From the NCBI GenBank assembly GCA_025352845.1, contig JANXSC010000560.1, positions 1-20,228 of the forward strand: a stretch of DNA of 20,228 bases, read 5' to 3'. The translations under genes and the position numbers were made by a program. Of this stretch, positions 6,591-15,199 are shown in pieces. Position 1 is the first letter of the stretch. Every line of letters starts with the position of its first letter. Under the pieces are notes generated by a model. It was not told the DNA's origin. It ran no database searches and saw only the letters and a list, made by a program, of their open reading frames with translations. Source of the DNA: Opitutaceae bacterium (GTDB taxonomy: Bacteria > Verrucomicrobiota > Verrucomicrobiia > Opitutales > Opitutaceae).

Positions 6591-7802
6591 ATGAGCGATG
6601 AATCCACGGCGTCCCCTTCGCCCTTGCGCCTAAAGCCCCGCCTCCGCCCCGCCGAGGGTGCGAGCGTCGGCACGGCCGTCGCTACGTCCGCAGTGATGGA
6701 GCATGGGCCGGCTGTCGCCGCGCCCGTGGCTGAGGCTCTCGCTCCCACGATCCGATTCAAACCCCGTGCTCCGGCCGAGCCGGCCGTGACGAGTGCGGTC
6801 GCGCCTGCGGTGATCGTTGGCGACGCCGCGCCACCGGCGGTCATAGGCGAACCGCCGAAATTCAAATTCAAACCCAAGGTTGCCGAGCCCGCCGGGGCGG
6901 TCGCTGCCGCGGCCGGCGATCCGGGATTGCAATTGATTGGGGCGCTTCCGCCGCCACCGCCGACGCGGGTGGACTTTCCGCCGGGCGAACCGGCACCGGC
7001 TCCCGCAGCGCCGCCCTCGGTGGGCGGCGTTCCTCGCCGCACCCTGCCACCCTTTCCCGTCGTCGCCGGACTGGGTAGCAGCCGGACCAACCCGTCGATT
7101 CCCGTGCCGCACATCAGGGTCAAAGCCCCGGCGGTTGCGGAACCGGAGACCTTCGAGGATCTAGAGGCAGGGAGAAAAGGGCTGCGCCGGTTGGTGTGGC
7201 TGCTCGTTTTGGCGGCGGTTGGCGTGGGCGGGTATTATGGCTGGCCCTATCTCAAACCCTACGTCGCCCGCTTCACCGCGCCGAAAGCCGAGGCCAAACC
7301 AGCAGCGGTCGCGAGCCCGGGACTCACGCCTTCCGACAAGTTGAACAAGCTCGCCCATGCGCCAGCCGCGGCGATCGACAGGGCGCAGGACGCGATCACG
7401 GCCCGGCGCACCAGTGGCCAGACGCGGAACGACGTCGCTCTGACGGGGGAGGCCATCCCCGAAAAAACCAAACCGCTCCCCGCGTCCGCGGTGAAGAAAT
7501 CGATTCCCGCAGTGCCGCCGCCCGCACCGACGATGACGCCGGTGACACCGGGTCTCGCGGCTTCGGTGCAATTGGAAGCGGGGGCTGATGCGAGCCCTGA
7601 GTTCCGCACTTTTGTCGCCAACGCCCGGGTCAGCGGCGTGTTTCAGGGCGCGCCCCCGCGCGCCATGATCAACGGCAAGCTGACGCGGGTCGGCGAGACG
7701 ACCGAGGCCGGACTCGGCGTAATTTTCGCCGGCCTGGACACCGAGAAGAAACATCTGATCTTTAAGGATCGTTCGGGCGCGATTATCGCGCGTCGTTACT
7801 GA
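6591..7802 (+). CDS. Unrecognised single-pass membrane protein with repeated basic motifs
   Basis: 403 residues from the ATG at 6591. An upstream in-frame ATG (6570) and GTG (6480) exist but give an Arg/Cys-rich extension that overlaps the divergent lipoprotein gene, so they are less likely. Residues 1-195 are low-complexity, Pro/Ala-rich and probably disordered. They carry four copies of a short basic motif: LRLKPR (12-17), IRFKPR (54-59), FKFKPK (91-96) and IRVKAP (175-180). A single transmembrane helix follows at about 201-220. A Pro/Ala-rich region leads to a compact C-terminal domain (about 338-403) with GVFQGAPPRAMINGKLTRVGE and a hydrophobic strand pattern. The topology suggests a cytoplasmic N-terminus and a periplasmic C-terminal domain, somewhat like secretion or pilus inner-membrane proteins (GspC, PilP, GspB). 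That likeness is a guess. Confidence 0.85.
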   Translation: MSDESTASPSPLRLKPRLRPAEGASVGTAVATSAVMEHGPAVAAPVAEALAPTIRFKPRAPAEPAVTSAVAPAVIVGDAAPPAVIGEPPKFKFKPKVAEPAGAVAAAAGDPGLQLIGALPPPPPTRVDFPPGEPAPAPAAPPSVGGVPRRTLPPFPVVAGLGSSRTNPSIPVPHIRVKAPAVAEPETFEDLEAGRKGLRRLVWLLVLAAVGVGGYYGWPYLKPYVARFTAPKAEAKPAAVASPGLTPSDKLNKLAHAPAAAIDRAQDAITARRTSGQTRNDVALTGEAIPEKTKPLPASAVKKSIPAVPPPAPTMTPVTPGLAASVQLEAGADASPEFRTFVANARVSGVFQGAPPRAMINGKLTRVGETTEAGLGVIFAGLDTEKKHLIFKDRSGAIIARRY

Positions 7803-7822
7803 GGGCGCGCTGGCGTTCGGGT

Positions 7823-7845
7823 GCGGCCCGCGAGCCTCGCGCCGC
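7823..7845. terminator. Possible GC-rich hairpin between convergent genes
   Basis: In the 55-base gap between the membrane-protein gene and marC, GCGG (7823-7826) pairs with CCGC (7842-7845), and CGCG (7829-7832) pairs with CGCG (7838-7841) inside. There is a two-base bulge and a five-base loop. No T-tract follows on either strand, so a terminator role is only suggested by position. Confidence 0.3.
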
Positions 7846-7857
7846 CCGGCACCGCTG

Positions 7858-8529
7858 CTAAAACGCATCGCGGATGGCGCGCAGCAACTCGGGATCGGTC
7901 ACCACGCCGCGCACGCCGTTCACCACAAATTGGATTCCGATGCAGAGGATGAGAAAACCCATGACTTTCGAGAGCGCATTCATGCCGTTGAGCCCGATCA
8001 CGCCCACGACCCGCTCCGACAGCCGCAGCGTGCCGTAAGTGATCGCGGCGACGATCAGAATGCCGAGGATGATCGCGACGTAGTCGAGCCAGCCCGTGGA
8101 GAGCGACGTGAAGCCGATCGTCACTGCGATGGAGCCGGGGCCGCTCATCATCGGCATCGCCAGCGGGGAAAACGCGATGTCGCGTTTGGCCCGCGCCTCC
8201 TCGTGGGCGGCGTCGTCCTTCGCCGGATCGCGTGGTGGAGCCATCAGCATCCCGGAGCCGATACCGGCCACCAACAATCCGCCCGCGATGCGCAGCCCCG
8301 GAATCGAGATCCCGAAAAATCCCATGATCAGCCGGCCGCCGATGAGGAAGCACACGAGAATCGCGACCATGTAGATGCACGCGAGCCGCAGCTGCTCCAT
8401 GCGCCGCGCGCGCGTGTCGCCTTCGGTGATGGCGAGAAATGTCGGCGCCGTGGCGAGCGGATTGATGATCGGCAGCAACGCGATGACGGTGCCGAGGATC
8501 AGCTCCCAGAAATGAGAGATAGTGGGCAT
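7858..8529 (-). CDS. MarC-family integral membrane protein
   Basis: 223 residues with six likely membrane helices. MarC/UPF0056 signatures are visible: LLPIINPLATAPTFL near the N-terminus, the IPGLRIAGGLLVAGIG helix, and the conserved central PLAMPMMSGPGSIAV stretch. A hydrophilic loop (about 98-118) separates the two halves. MarC proteins are inner-membrane proteins once thought to be multidrug exporters; their actual function is unknown. The ATG at 8529 fits the family. The gene is transcribed alone, divergent from the Tricorn-like protease with about 125 bases between the start codons, and convergent with the gene at 6591-7802. Confidence 0.93.
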   Translation of the reverse strand: MPTISHFWELILGTVIALLPIINPLATAPTFLAITEGDTRARRMEQLRLACIYMVAILVCFLIGGRLIMGFFGISIPGLRIAGGLLVAGIGSGMLMAPPRDPAKDDAAHEEARAKRDIAFSPLAMPMMSGPGSIAVTIGFTSLSTGWLDYVAIILGILIVAAITYGTLRLSERVVGVIGLNGMNALSKVMGFLILCIGIQFVVNGVRGVVTDPELLRAIRDAF

Positions 8530-8654
8530 GGGTGAAACTTCGCGGACTTCGGGACCCGGTGCAAGACGGCCCGTTTTTGGTTTTCAGCCGGACGGGAAAC
8601 CGTTTCGCTGTGCCGACCCTTGCGCCGCATCATGCGCGATCCCCTCCCTCAATC

Positions 8655-11600
8655 ATGAAACGATCCGTCCTGTTTTCCTTGTTCGCGTGCGCGATTGGCA
8701 GCGTGCTGCCGGCCCAAACCGCCCAGCCGCCGCTGCTCCTGCAATCGCCCACGCTCAGCCGGACCGACATTGCCTTCGCCTACGCCGGCAGCCTCTGGAT
8801 CGTCGCGCGCGAAGGCGGCGAAGCCCGCCGGCTCGTCGTCGGCGATCCCGGCATCGCGAGCGGTCCGCTCTTCTCGCCCGACGGCTCCCTCGTCGCGTTC
8901 ACGGGCAACTTTGACACCAATGAAGACGTTTACGTCGTGCCCGCCGCTGGCGGTGAGCCGCGCCGGCTCACGATGCACCCCGGCACCGACGTCGCCCTCG
9001 CGTGGACGCCCGACGGCAAACGCATCCTCTTCCGCTCCTCGCGCGAAACCTACTCGCGCTTCGAAAAACTCTACACCGTCTCCGTCGACGGCGGGTTTCC
9101 CGAGGAGATCCCGCTCCCGATGGGCGTGCAGGGCTCCTACTCGGCCGACGCCGCGCAACTCGCCTACGTGCCCACGTGGAACCGCCGCAACGGTGCCAGC
9201 GACACCTACATCGCCATTAAAAATTACCGCGGCGGAAAAACCGCCCCCATCTGGATCGCCTCGCTCGCCGACTCCAGCGTCACGCCGATCCCCCGGGAAA
9301 ATTCGAACGACTGCAATCCGATGTGGGTCGGCGACAAAATCTATTTCCTCTCCGACCGCGCCGGCGCCACGACGCTCTTCAGTTACGAGGTGAAATCGCG
9401 CGCTGTCGCGCAGCTCGTGAAAAACGACGGCTTCGATCTGAAGTCCGCGTCCTCCGGCCCCGGCGCGATCATTTACGAGCAGTTCGGTTCGCTGCACCTC
9501 TTCGATCTCGCGAGCGGCAAGGAGCGCACCGTGCCCGTGCGCCTCGCGGCCGATCTGCCGCAGACACGTCCGCATTTCGAAAAAATTACGGCAAAGCAAC
9601 TCACGCAGGCGGCGATCTCGCCGACCGGCGCGCGCGCCGTCTTCGAGACGCACGGCGAAATCATCACCGTGCCCGCCGAGAAGGGCGACAGCCGCAATCT
9701 CACCCGCACGCCCGCCGTCGCCGACCGCGATCCGTCCTGGTCCCCCGACGGCAAGACGATCGCGTATTTCTCGGACGAGTCCGGCGACTACGCGCTCCAC
9801 CTCCGCGAGCAAGGCGGTCTCGGCACCGTCCGCAAAATCGATCTCGGACCATCGCCGTCGTATTTCTACAGCCTCACCTGGTCGCCCGACAGCAAGCAGA
9901 TCGCCTACAGCGACAAGCGCGGGAATTTCTGGCTGCTCGATCTCGCCGCCGGCCAGCCCGTGAAATTCGACACCGATCCGCAGGGCCGCGGCCCCGGCGC
10001 CGCGTGGTCGCCCGACAGCAAGTGGCTCGCCTATACCAAGCAACTGCCGAACAACCACCGCGCCGTCTTCGTTTACTCGCTTGACGCCGCGAAAGTCACC
10101 CAGCTCACCGACGGCCTGAGCGACGCCCGTTCGCCCGACTGGGACAAGAGCGGCAAATACCTCTACTTCACCGCGAGCACGGACCTCGGCCTCAGCTCCG
10201 TCGGGTTCAATATGAGCTCGAACGCCCATCCCGTGACGCGCGCCGTTTACCTCGCCGTGCTCGCGAAAGATCTGCCGTCGCCGCTCGCGCCCGAGAGCGA
10301 CGAGGAAAAGGACGACGCGAAAGACAAAGCCGCCGGCAAGAAATCCGACGACGATCCGAAGATCGCCGACGCGGAAAAATCCACCGACGCCGCGGCGAAG
10401 CCCGACGCCAAGCCCGCGGACGCCGCCGCCAAGAAAAAGGAGCCCGTGAAGGTCACGATCGACTTCGATGGGCTGAGCCAGCGCATCCTCGCGCTGCCGT
10501 TGCCGGAGAAAAACTACGGCCCGCTCACGGCCGGCAAGGAAGGCATCCTTTACGTGCTCGAAGGCCCGCAGGTGGCGGGCGGCGGCGGACCGGAGGGAGC
10601 CAAAGCGGCGTTGCAACGCTTCGATCTGAAGACGCGCAAGACGGAAAAAATTCTCGATGGGGTCGAGGAGTTTCACCTCGCCGCGAAGGGTGAGAAGATG
10701 CTCTGGAAGGCCGATGCGAAGTGGTTCATCGGCGCCGCCGACAAGGCGCCGAAGCCCGGCGAGGGCGCGCTCAAGCTCGATGCGTGCGAAGTGTGGGTCG
10801 AGCCGCGCGCCGAGTGGAAGCAGATGTATCGCGAAGTTTGGCGCATCGAGCGCGACTTTTTCTACGACGCGAATTACCACGGCATCGATCTCGCGCAGGC
10901 CGAGCGGATCTACGCGCCGTTCCTCGCCGGCCTCGGCAGCCGCTCCGATCTCAACTACCTCTTCAGCGAGATGCTCGGGCAGCTCAGCGTGCAGCACATG
11001 TATGTGGCCGGCGGCGCGAAGCCCGAGCTGAAGGAAATCAAGGTCGGCCTCCTCGGCGCCGATTACAAAATCGCCGGCGACCACTACCAGTTCGCGCGGG
11101 TGTTCGACGGTGAAAACTGGAATCCGTCGGCGAAGGCGCCGCTCACCCAGCCCGGTGTCAATGTGAAGCCCGGTGAGTTTCTCCTCGCCGTCAACGGCCG
11201 CGAGGTGAGCGTGCGGGAGGAAATCTTCGGATTTTTCGCCGGCACCGTGGGGAAGCAGACCGTGTTGCGCGTCGGCCCGAATGCCGACGGCGCGGGCGCA
11301 CGCGACGTCACCGTCGTGCCGGTCGCGAGCGAGTCGTCGCTGCGCAATCTCGCGTGGATCGAAGGCAACCGCCGCAAGGTCGACGAACTCAGCGGCGGCA
11401 AACTCGCCTACGTTTACGTGCCGGACACCGCCGCGGCGGGCTACACCAGTTTCAACCGCTACTTCTTCGCGCAGGTCGGCAAGCAGGGCGCGGTGATCGA
11501 CGAGCGCTTCAACGGCGGCGGCCAGCTCGCCGACTACATCGTCGATTACCTGAGCCGCCCGCTGCGCACCCGCATCGTCACGCGCGAGGGCGCGATCAAC

Positions 11601-12020
11601 GATTCGCCCGGCGCGGCGATCTTCGGGCCGAAGGCGATGCTGATTAACGAATTTGCCGGCTCGGGTGGCGATGCGTTGCCGTGGTATTTTCGCAAGGCCG
11701 GCGTCGGCCCGCTCATCGGCACGCGCACGTGGGGCGGCCTCGTCGGCATCGGCGGTTATCCCGTGCTGATCGACGGCGGCACCGTGACCGCACCGCGCAT
11801 GGCCCTCTACGATCTCAACGGCAAGTGGGAGGTGGAAAACGTCGGCATCGCGCCCGACCTCGAGGTCGCGCACGACCCGAAGCTCGTCCGCCAGGGCCGC
11901 GATCCGCAGCTTGAGAAAGCCGTGGAGGTCGTCCTTGAGGCGCTGAAGAAAAATCCGCCGCCGAGCTACGCCATTCCGCCCTATCCGAAATATCCGCCGC
12001 GCTGGCCGGCGCAGAAATAA
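8655..12020 (+). CDS. Exported Tricorn-like S41 protease
   Basis: 1121 residues, the size of Tricorn. A signal peptide (residues 1-20, ending VLPAQ) is followed by beta-propellers with TolB/PD40 repeats, seen as SPDG or SPDS motifs near residues 72, 117, 362, 410 and 451. An Asp/Lys/Ala-rich linker spans about 541-598, then a helical core domain, a PDZ domain (about 810-890) and an S41 serine-protease domain (about 895-1090). By comparison with archaeal Tricorn (Ser745, His746, Ser965, Glu1023), I read His781, nucleophile Ser1003 (AGSGGD) and Glu1061 (VENVG). The Ser-to-Glu spacing is 58 in both. The position before His781 is Gln780, not Ser. It probably degrades peptides in the periplasm. 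ATG 8655 is chosen because it begins the signal peptide; the longer frame from 8532 has no such sequence at its start. Confidence 0.94.
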   Translation: MKRSVLFSLFACAIGSVLPAQTAQPPLLLQSPTLSRTDIAFAYAGSLWIVAREGGEARRLVVGDPGIASGPLFSPDGSLVAFTGNFDTNEDVYVVPAAGGEPRRLTMHPGTDVALAWTPDGKRILFRSSRETYSRFEKLYTVSVDGGFPEEIPLPMGVQGSYSADAAQLAYVPTWNRRNGASDTYIAIKNYRGGKTAPIWIASLADSSVTPIPRENSNDCNPMWVGDKIYFLSDRAGATTLFSYEVKSRAVAQLVKNDGFDLKSASSGPGAIIYEQFGSLHLFDLASGKERTVPVRLAADLPQTRPHFEKITAKQLTQAAISPTGARAVFETHGEIITVPAEKGDSRNLTRTPAVADRDPSWSPDGKTIAYFSDESGDYALHLREQGGLGTVRKIDLGPSPSYFYSLTWSPDSKQIAYSDKRGNFWLLDLAAGQPVKFDTDPQGRGPGAAWSPDSKWLAYTKQLPNNHRAVFVYSLDAAKVTQLTDGLSDARSPDWDKSGKYLYFTASTDLGLSSVGFNMSSNAHPVTRAVYLAVLAKDLPSPLAPESDEEKDDAKDKAAGKKSDDDPKIADAEKSTDAAAKPDAKPADAAAKKKEPVKVTIDFDGLSQRILALPLPEKNYGPLTAGKEGILYVLEGPQVAGGGGPEGAKAALQRFDLKTRKTEKILDGVEEFHLAAKGEKMLWKADAKWFIGAADKAPKPGEGALKLDACEVWVEPRAEWKQMYREVWRIERDFFYDANYHGIDLAQAERIYAPFLAGLGSRSDLNYLFSEMLGQLSVQHMYVAGGAKPELKEIKVGLLGADYKIAGDHYQFARVFDGENWNPSAKAPLTQPGVNVKPGEFLLAVNGREVSVREEIFGFFAGTVGKQTVLRVGPNADGAGARDVTVVPVASESSLRNLAWIEGNRRKVDELSGGKLAYVYVPDTAAAGYTSFNRYFFAQVGKQGAVIDERFNGGGQLADYIVDYLSRPLRTRIVTREGAINDSPGAAIFGPKAMLINEFAGSGGDALPWYFRKAGVGPLIGTRTWGGLVGIGGYPVLIDGGTVTAPRMALYDLNGKWEVENVGIAPDLEVAHDPKLVRQGRDPQLEKAVEVVLEALKKNPPPSYAIPPYPKYPPRWPAQK

Positions 12021-12047
12021 AGCAGAGCAACGTCTGCGGTGCTTGAA

Positions 12048-12117
12048 GTAGGGCGGGTCTTTGACCCGCCCTTTTCGCGCGTTAAACGGTGGAGGGCAGA
12101 TCGGAGACCCGCCCTCC
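12048..12117. repeat. GTAGGGCGGG-family palindromic repeat with a terminator-like hairpin
   Basis: It begins GTAGGGCGGG, like the 2682-2753 element. A perfect 9-bp stem (12051-12059 with 12063-12071, loop TTT) is followed by four T residues, so it can end rightward transcription from the Tricorn-like gene. The second half, GGAGGGC (12091-12097) with GCCCTCC (12111-12117), is another inverted pair and carries a GACCCGCCC match to the first half. It lies between the convergent protease and dihydrouridine synthase genes. Confidence 0.8.
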
Positions 12118-12121
12118 GCGC

Positions 12122-13246
12122 TCACCAGGTGTCCACCGGGCCCTTGGGCACGGGGATGGCGTCGCGTTCGAGCACGTCGGGTTCGTGGGGATCGCGCATG
12201 AACGACGCGACCATGGGCTCGGGGCGGAACTTTTCGAGCAGCTCGCCGCGTTCGTCGAGGAACTGCGCGCGCCACGCGAGATACTCGGCTACCGCCGCCT
12301 CGAAGTCAGCGCGCGAGGCGATCGCGAGGATGCTCCGCTTGAACGGTTTTGCGGGACCGAAGCGTTTCGCATACCACGGCGCGACTTTGCGAAAGAGGCG
12401 CGAGCCGTGCTCTTCGCCGAAAAATTCGCAGTAGCGTTCGAAATGCCGGCGCAGCACGCGCAGCCGCTCCGCGAAATCCGGTTCGGGCAGCAATTCGCCG
12501 GTTTTCAGTAAATGATCGGTGCGGCGGAAAATCCACGGGTCGTAAAACGCGCCGCGGCCGATGCTCACGCCGGCGCAGCCGGTTTCCGCCAGCATGTGGC
12601 GCGCGGCTTCGGGCGTGGTGATGTCGCCGTTGCCGATGACGGGAATGGATTTCACCGCCGCGGCGACGGCGCGAATGCCGGCGAGGTTGACGCGGCCGGA
12701 GAAACCCTGTGAGCGGGTGCGGCCGTGCACGAAAATAGCGGCCACGCCGACATCCTCCAGCACGCGCGCGAGATCGGGCGCGGTGAGGTTTTCGTCGTCC
12801 CAGCCGAGGCGCATTTTGGCGGTGACGGGGATTTTCACGGCGTCGATCATGCCGCGCACGAGGGCGGCGGTTTTGTCGAGCTCGGTCATCATCGCGGAGC
12901 CGCCGCCGATCTTCGTCACTTTTTTCACGGGACAGCCCATGTTGATGTCCACGGCCTGAGCGCCGAGTTGTTCGCACATCACGGCGGCATCGCGCATCTC
13001 CTCGGGCACGCTGCCGAAGAGCTGGATCGCCATCGGGCGATCCTCGGGCGCGGAGGCGACGAGTTTGAGCGCGGTGGGATTGCGCTCGAGGAGTGAGCGC
13101 GCGTTGACGAGATCGGTGGTGGCCCAGCCGAGGCCGCCGAGTTCGCGGACCGTGAGCCGCATGGGCAGGTTGGTGTAGCTCGCCAGTGGCGAGAGGAAGA
13201 GATTCGAGGAGAGTTCGTAGGGACCGAGGCGCACAGGAACCGGCAA
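12122..13246 (-). CDS. tRNA-dihydrouridine synthase
   Basis: 374 residues; an FMN TIM-barrel Dus protein. The catalytic cysteine is Cys105 in DINMGCPVKKV. Other conserved sites are Lys144 (TAKMRLGW), His174 (FVHGRTR), the phosphate-binding GNGDI (205-209) and GRGAFYDPWIF (230-240). The enzyme reduces uridine to dihydrouridine in tRNA D-loops with NADPH. DINMGCPVKKV is the DusB-type form, but the subfamily is not certain. The C-terminal tail (about 330-374) is somewhat long. The longest frame begins with TTG at 13246, and GTG at 13234 is a reasonable alternative four residues in; neither has a clear ribosome site. It follows the aminotransferase gene by 46 bases on the same strand and is probably cotranscribed with it. 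Confidence 0.95.
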   Translation of the reverse strand: MPVPVRLGPYELSSNLFLSPLASYTNLPMRLTVRELGGLGWATTDLVNARSLLERNPTALKLVASAPEDRPMAIQLFGSVPEEMRDAAVMCEQLGAQAVDINMGCPVKKVTKIGGGSAMMTELDKTAALVRGMIDAVKIPVTAKMRLGWDDENLTAPDLARVLEDVGVAAIFVHGRTRSQGFSGRVNLAGIRAVAAAVKSIPVIGNGDITTPEAARHMLAETGCAGVSIGRGAFYDPWIFRRTDHLLKTGELLPEPDFAERLRVLRRHFERYCEFFGEEHGSRLFRKVAPWYAKRFGPAKPFKRSILAIASRADFEAAVAEYLAWRAQFLDERGELLEKFRPEPMVASFMRDPHEPDVLERDAIPVPKGPVDTW

Positions 13247-13292
13247 TCAGGCAGCGATCCGCGGTCGGTTCAAGCAGGCGGTCACAACGCGA

Positions 13293-14453
13293 TCACCGCG
13301 GAGTGGTCAGCGCCGCTTTCATCCGGCGCATCGCTTCGACGAGTGTGGCGCGGGTGCAGCCGAAGTTGAGGCGGACGTGCGAGCCTTTCGCGGCGCCGAA
13401 CATCGCGCCGTCGCTCAAGCCCACGCCGTGTTTTTCGAAATGCGCCGCGGGGTTTTCGAGCCCGAGGGCGGAGACGTTCATCCAGAGGAGATACGTCGCT
13501 TCGACCGGTGCTTCGACGCGCACGCCGGGCAGCTCGCGCGCAATCGTGTCGAGCAGGCAGTCGCGGTTGTCGCGGAGATACGCCAGCAGCGCCTGCCGCC
13601 ACGGCTCGGAGTCGCGGTAGGCGGCCTCGCAGGCGGTGAACCCGAGACACGTGGCCTCGGCGACGATGCCGGCGGTGGCGCGGATGAAGCGTGCGCGCCG
13701 CATCGCATCGGGGATAATCGCGAGCGAGGTGCCGAGGCCGGGGACATTGTAGGTCTTGCTCGGCGCCATCAGCGTGATCGTGCGCGCGGCGATCTCGGGC
13801 GAGAGCACGCTGGTGGGAATATGCGGCAGCGCGGGATCGAGGATGAGGTCGCAGTGGATCTCGTCGGAGCAGAGGACGAGGTTGTGGCGTTCGCAGAATT
13901 CGGCGAGGCGCGTGAGTTCGGTGCGCCGCCAGACACGCGCGAGCGGGTTGTGCGGGTTGCACAGGTAGAAAAGTTTGGTGCGCGGCGTCACCGCGCGTTC
14001 CAATGCCTCCCAATCGATGGCCCAGCCGCTGCCGTCGTGCGCCCACGGCACGCTGACGCTGCCACGCGCGCTATTTTTCGGCGCGGACATAAAAGGAGGA
14101 TAGACCGGCGCGAGCGTGAGCACTTCCTCGCCCGGCTGTGCGAAGGCCTGTGCGACGACGTTGAGCCCGACCACGAGCCCCGGCAGCCACACGATCCAAG
14201 CGGGATCGATTTTCCAGTCGTAGCGTTGCTCCATTGCGACGACGACGGCGTCGGTTGTGGACTTCACCGGACGCGCGTAGCCGAAGATGCCATGCTCCAC
14301 GCGGGCGTGCAGCGCGTCGATGATCGCGGGGGCGGACTTGAAATCCATGTCGGCAACCCAAAGCGGCAGCACGTCGCGGCCGGCGTATTTTTGCCATTTC
14401 TGGGAGTCGGTGCCACGGCGCTCGGGCACGCGATCAAAGTCAAAGGTGCTCAT
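13293..14453 (-). CDS. PLP-dependent aminotransferase/C-S lyase, MalY/PatB family
   Basis: 386 residues from the ATG at 14453, the right length for fold-type I MalY/PatB proteins. The N-terminal FDFDRVPERRGTDSQKW and LPLWVADMDF segments are family hallmarks. PLP-site residues include CNPHNP (165-170), Asp197 in SDEIHCDL and the Schiff-base Lys233 in APSKTYNVPGLG. Members cleave cystathionine or cysteine conjugates to thiol, pyruvate and ammonia. CNPHNP is followed by LARVW where VGRVW is usual, a mild change. The open frame continues upstream to 14660, but that extension has no homology-like features, so the shorter start is preferred. The gene is followed by the dihydrouridine synthase and is divergent from hsp20 across a 205-base gap in which I find no clear operator or promoter. 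Confidence 0.94.
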   Translation of the reverse strand: MSTFDFDRVPERRGTDSQKWQKYAGRDVLPLWVADMDFKSAPAIIDALHARVEHGIFGYARPVKSTTDAVVVAMEQRYDWKIDPAWIVWLPGLVVGLNVVAQAFAQPGEEVLTLAPVYPPFMSAPKNSARGSVSVPWAHDGSGWAIDWEALERAVTPRTKLFYLCNPHNPLARVWRRTELTRLAEFCERHNLVLCSDEIHCDLILDPALPHIPTSVLSPEIAARTITLMAPSKTYNVPGLGTSLAIIPDAMRRARFIRATAGIVAEATCLGFTACEAAYRDSEPWRQALLAYLRDNRDCLLDTIARELPGVRVEAPVEATYLLWMNVSALGLENPAAHFEKHGVGLSDGAMFGAAKGSHVRLNFGCTRATLVEAMRRMKAALTTPR

Positions 14454-14658
14454 GAAGACGGATAGCTCACACTGGATCGCGGGCCTAGCGCGACGATATT
14501 TCCCGTCACCCTGCACAGTGTGCGCCGCTTCTGCCCAGCGCAGTCGTGTGAACTGGATGCAAAGCGCGCGATTGCCGCGAGTTGTCGTATGCGCTGCAGC
14601 TGGTGCGGAGTGTGCAAAGGCAGTGCCACGATCCGATAACCAATAATCATCCACTACC

Positions 14659-15135
14659 ATGAGACTCGTTCACTACACCTATCCTGCGTTTCGCTCCGCT
14701 GCTTCGTCCTGCGCCCGCTCGCCGTGGGGCGGTCTTGAAACCCAAGTCGACCGCCTGCTCTCCAACTCGCTCGGCGACTACGGCACGGCGAATGCGCCGG
14801 CCCGGTTCCCCGTCGAAGTCGACGAGGACAAGTCCAACGCCTACGTCCGCGCCGAGCTTCCCGGCGTGAATCGCGACGACATCAAACTCGAAATCGTCGA
14901 CGGCACACTCACGATCTCCGCCACGCGCAAGATTCCGGCGCTCGCCACCAACGCTGCGCCAGCCACGGAAGGTGAAATCGCCGCGAACTCGTTCGCGCTC
15001 AGCCGGGCGGTGACGCTCGGCGAGGAAATCGATGCCGACAAAGTCAGCGCCGCTTACGAAAACGGCGTGCTCACCGTCATGCTGCCGAAGCGCGAGCCGG
15101 TCCTGCCGAAGAAAATCACTGTCGCGGTGAAGTAA
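14659..15135 (+). CDS. Hsp20/alpha-crystallin small heat-shock protein
   Basis: 158 residues. The N-terminal arm is short and variable (1-48). The alpha-crystallin domain runs from about 50 to 145 with family motifs AELPGV (65-70), DIKLEIVDGTLTI (74-86) and AAYENGVLTVMLPK (131-144). A C-terminal I-x-V motif (Ile153-Val155) is the usual oligomer contact. A loop rich in Ala, Thr and Asn (about 93-110) is longer than in the shortest members. The protein is an ATP-independent holdase that binds unfolding proteins in the cytoplasm. ATG 14659 is the only good start, but no Shine-Dalgarno is seen, and neither a CIRCE element nor a clear heat-shock promoter is seen in the 205 bases upstream. Confidence 0.95.
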   Translation: MRLVHYTYPAFRSAASSCARSPWGGLETQVDRLLSNSLGDYGTANAPARFPVEVDEDKSNAYVRAELPGVNRDDIKLEIVDGTLTISATRKIPALATNAAPATEGEIAANSFALSRAVTLGEEIDADKVSAAYENGVLTVMLPKREPVLPKKITVAVK

Positions 15136-15199
15136 TCACGCGGTCGAACTTTCGCGATTTCGGGCATGGGCTGAAACACCGCGCTCCTGGCAACCGCCT

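Noticed and set aside
8649..12275. A 1208-codon open frame antisense to the Tricorn-like protease.
   Set aside because: High-GC coding DNA with strong third-position bias often leaves an antisense frame open. The product is His/Arg/Val-rich with no domain, while the sense frame has clear family motifs.
13377..14465. A 362-codon plus-strand open frame opposite the aminotransferase.
   Set aside because: It is a shadow of a well-supported PLP enzyme, with no domain features of its own.
14454..14658. Possible CIRCE element or heat-shock promoter in the hsp20 upstream region.
   Set aside because: No TTAGCACTC-N9-GAGTGCTAA dyad and no convincing heat-shock or housekeeping promoter pair was found; only short chance palindromes such as GCACAGTGTGC.
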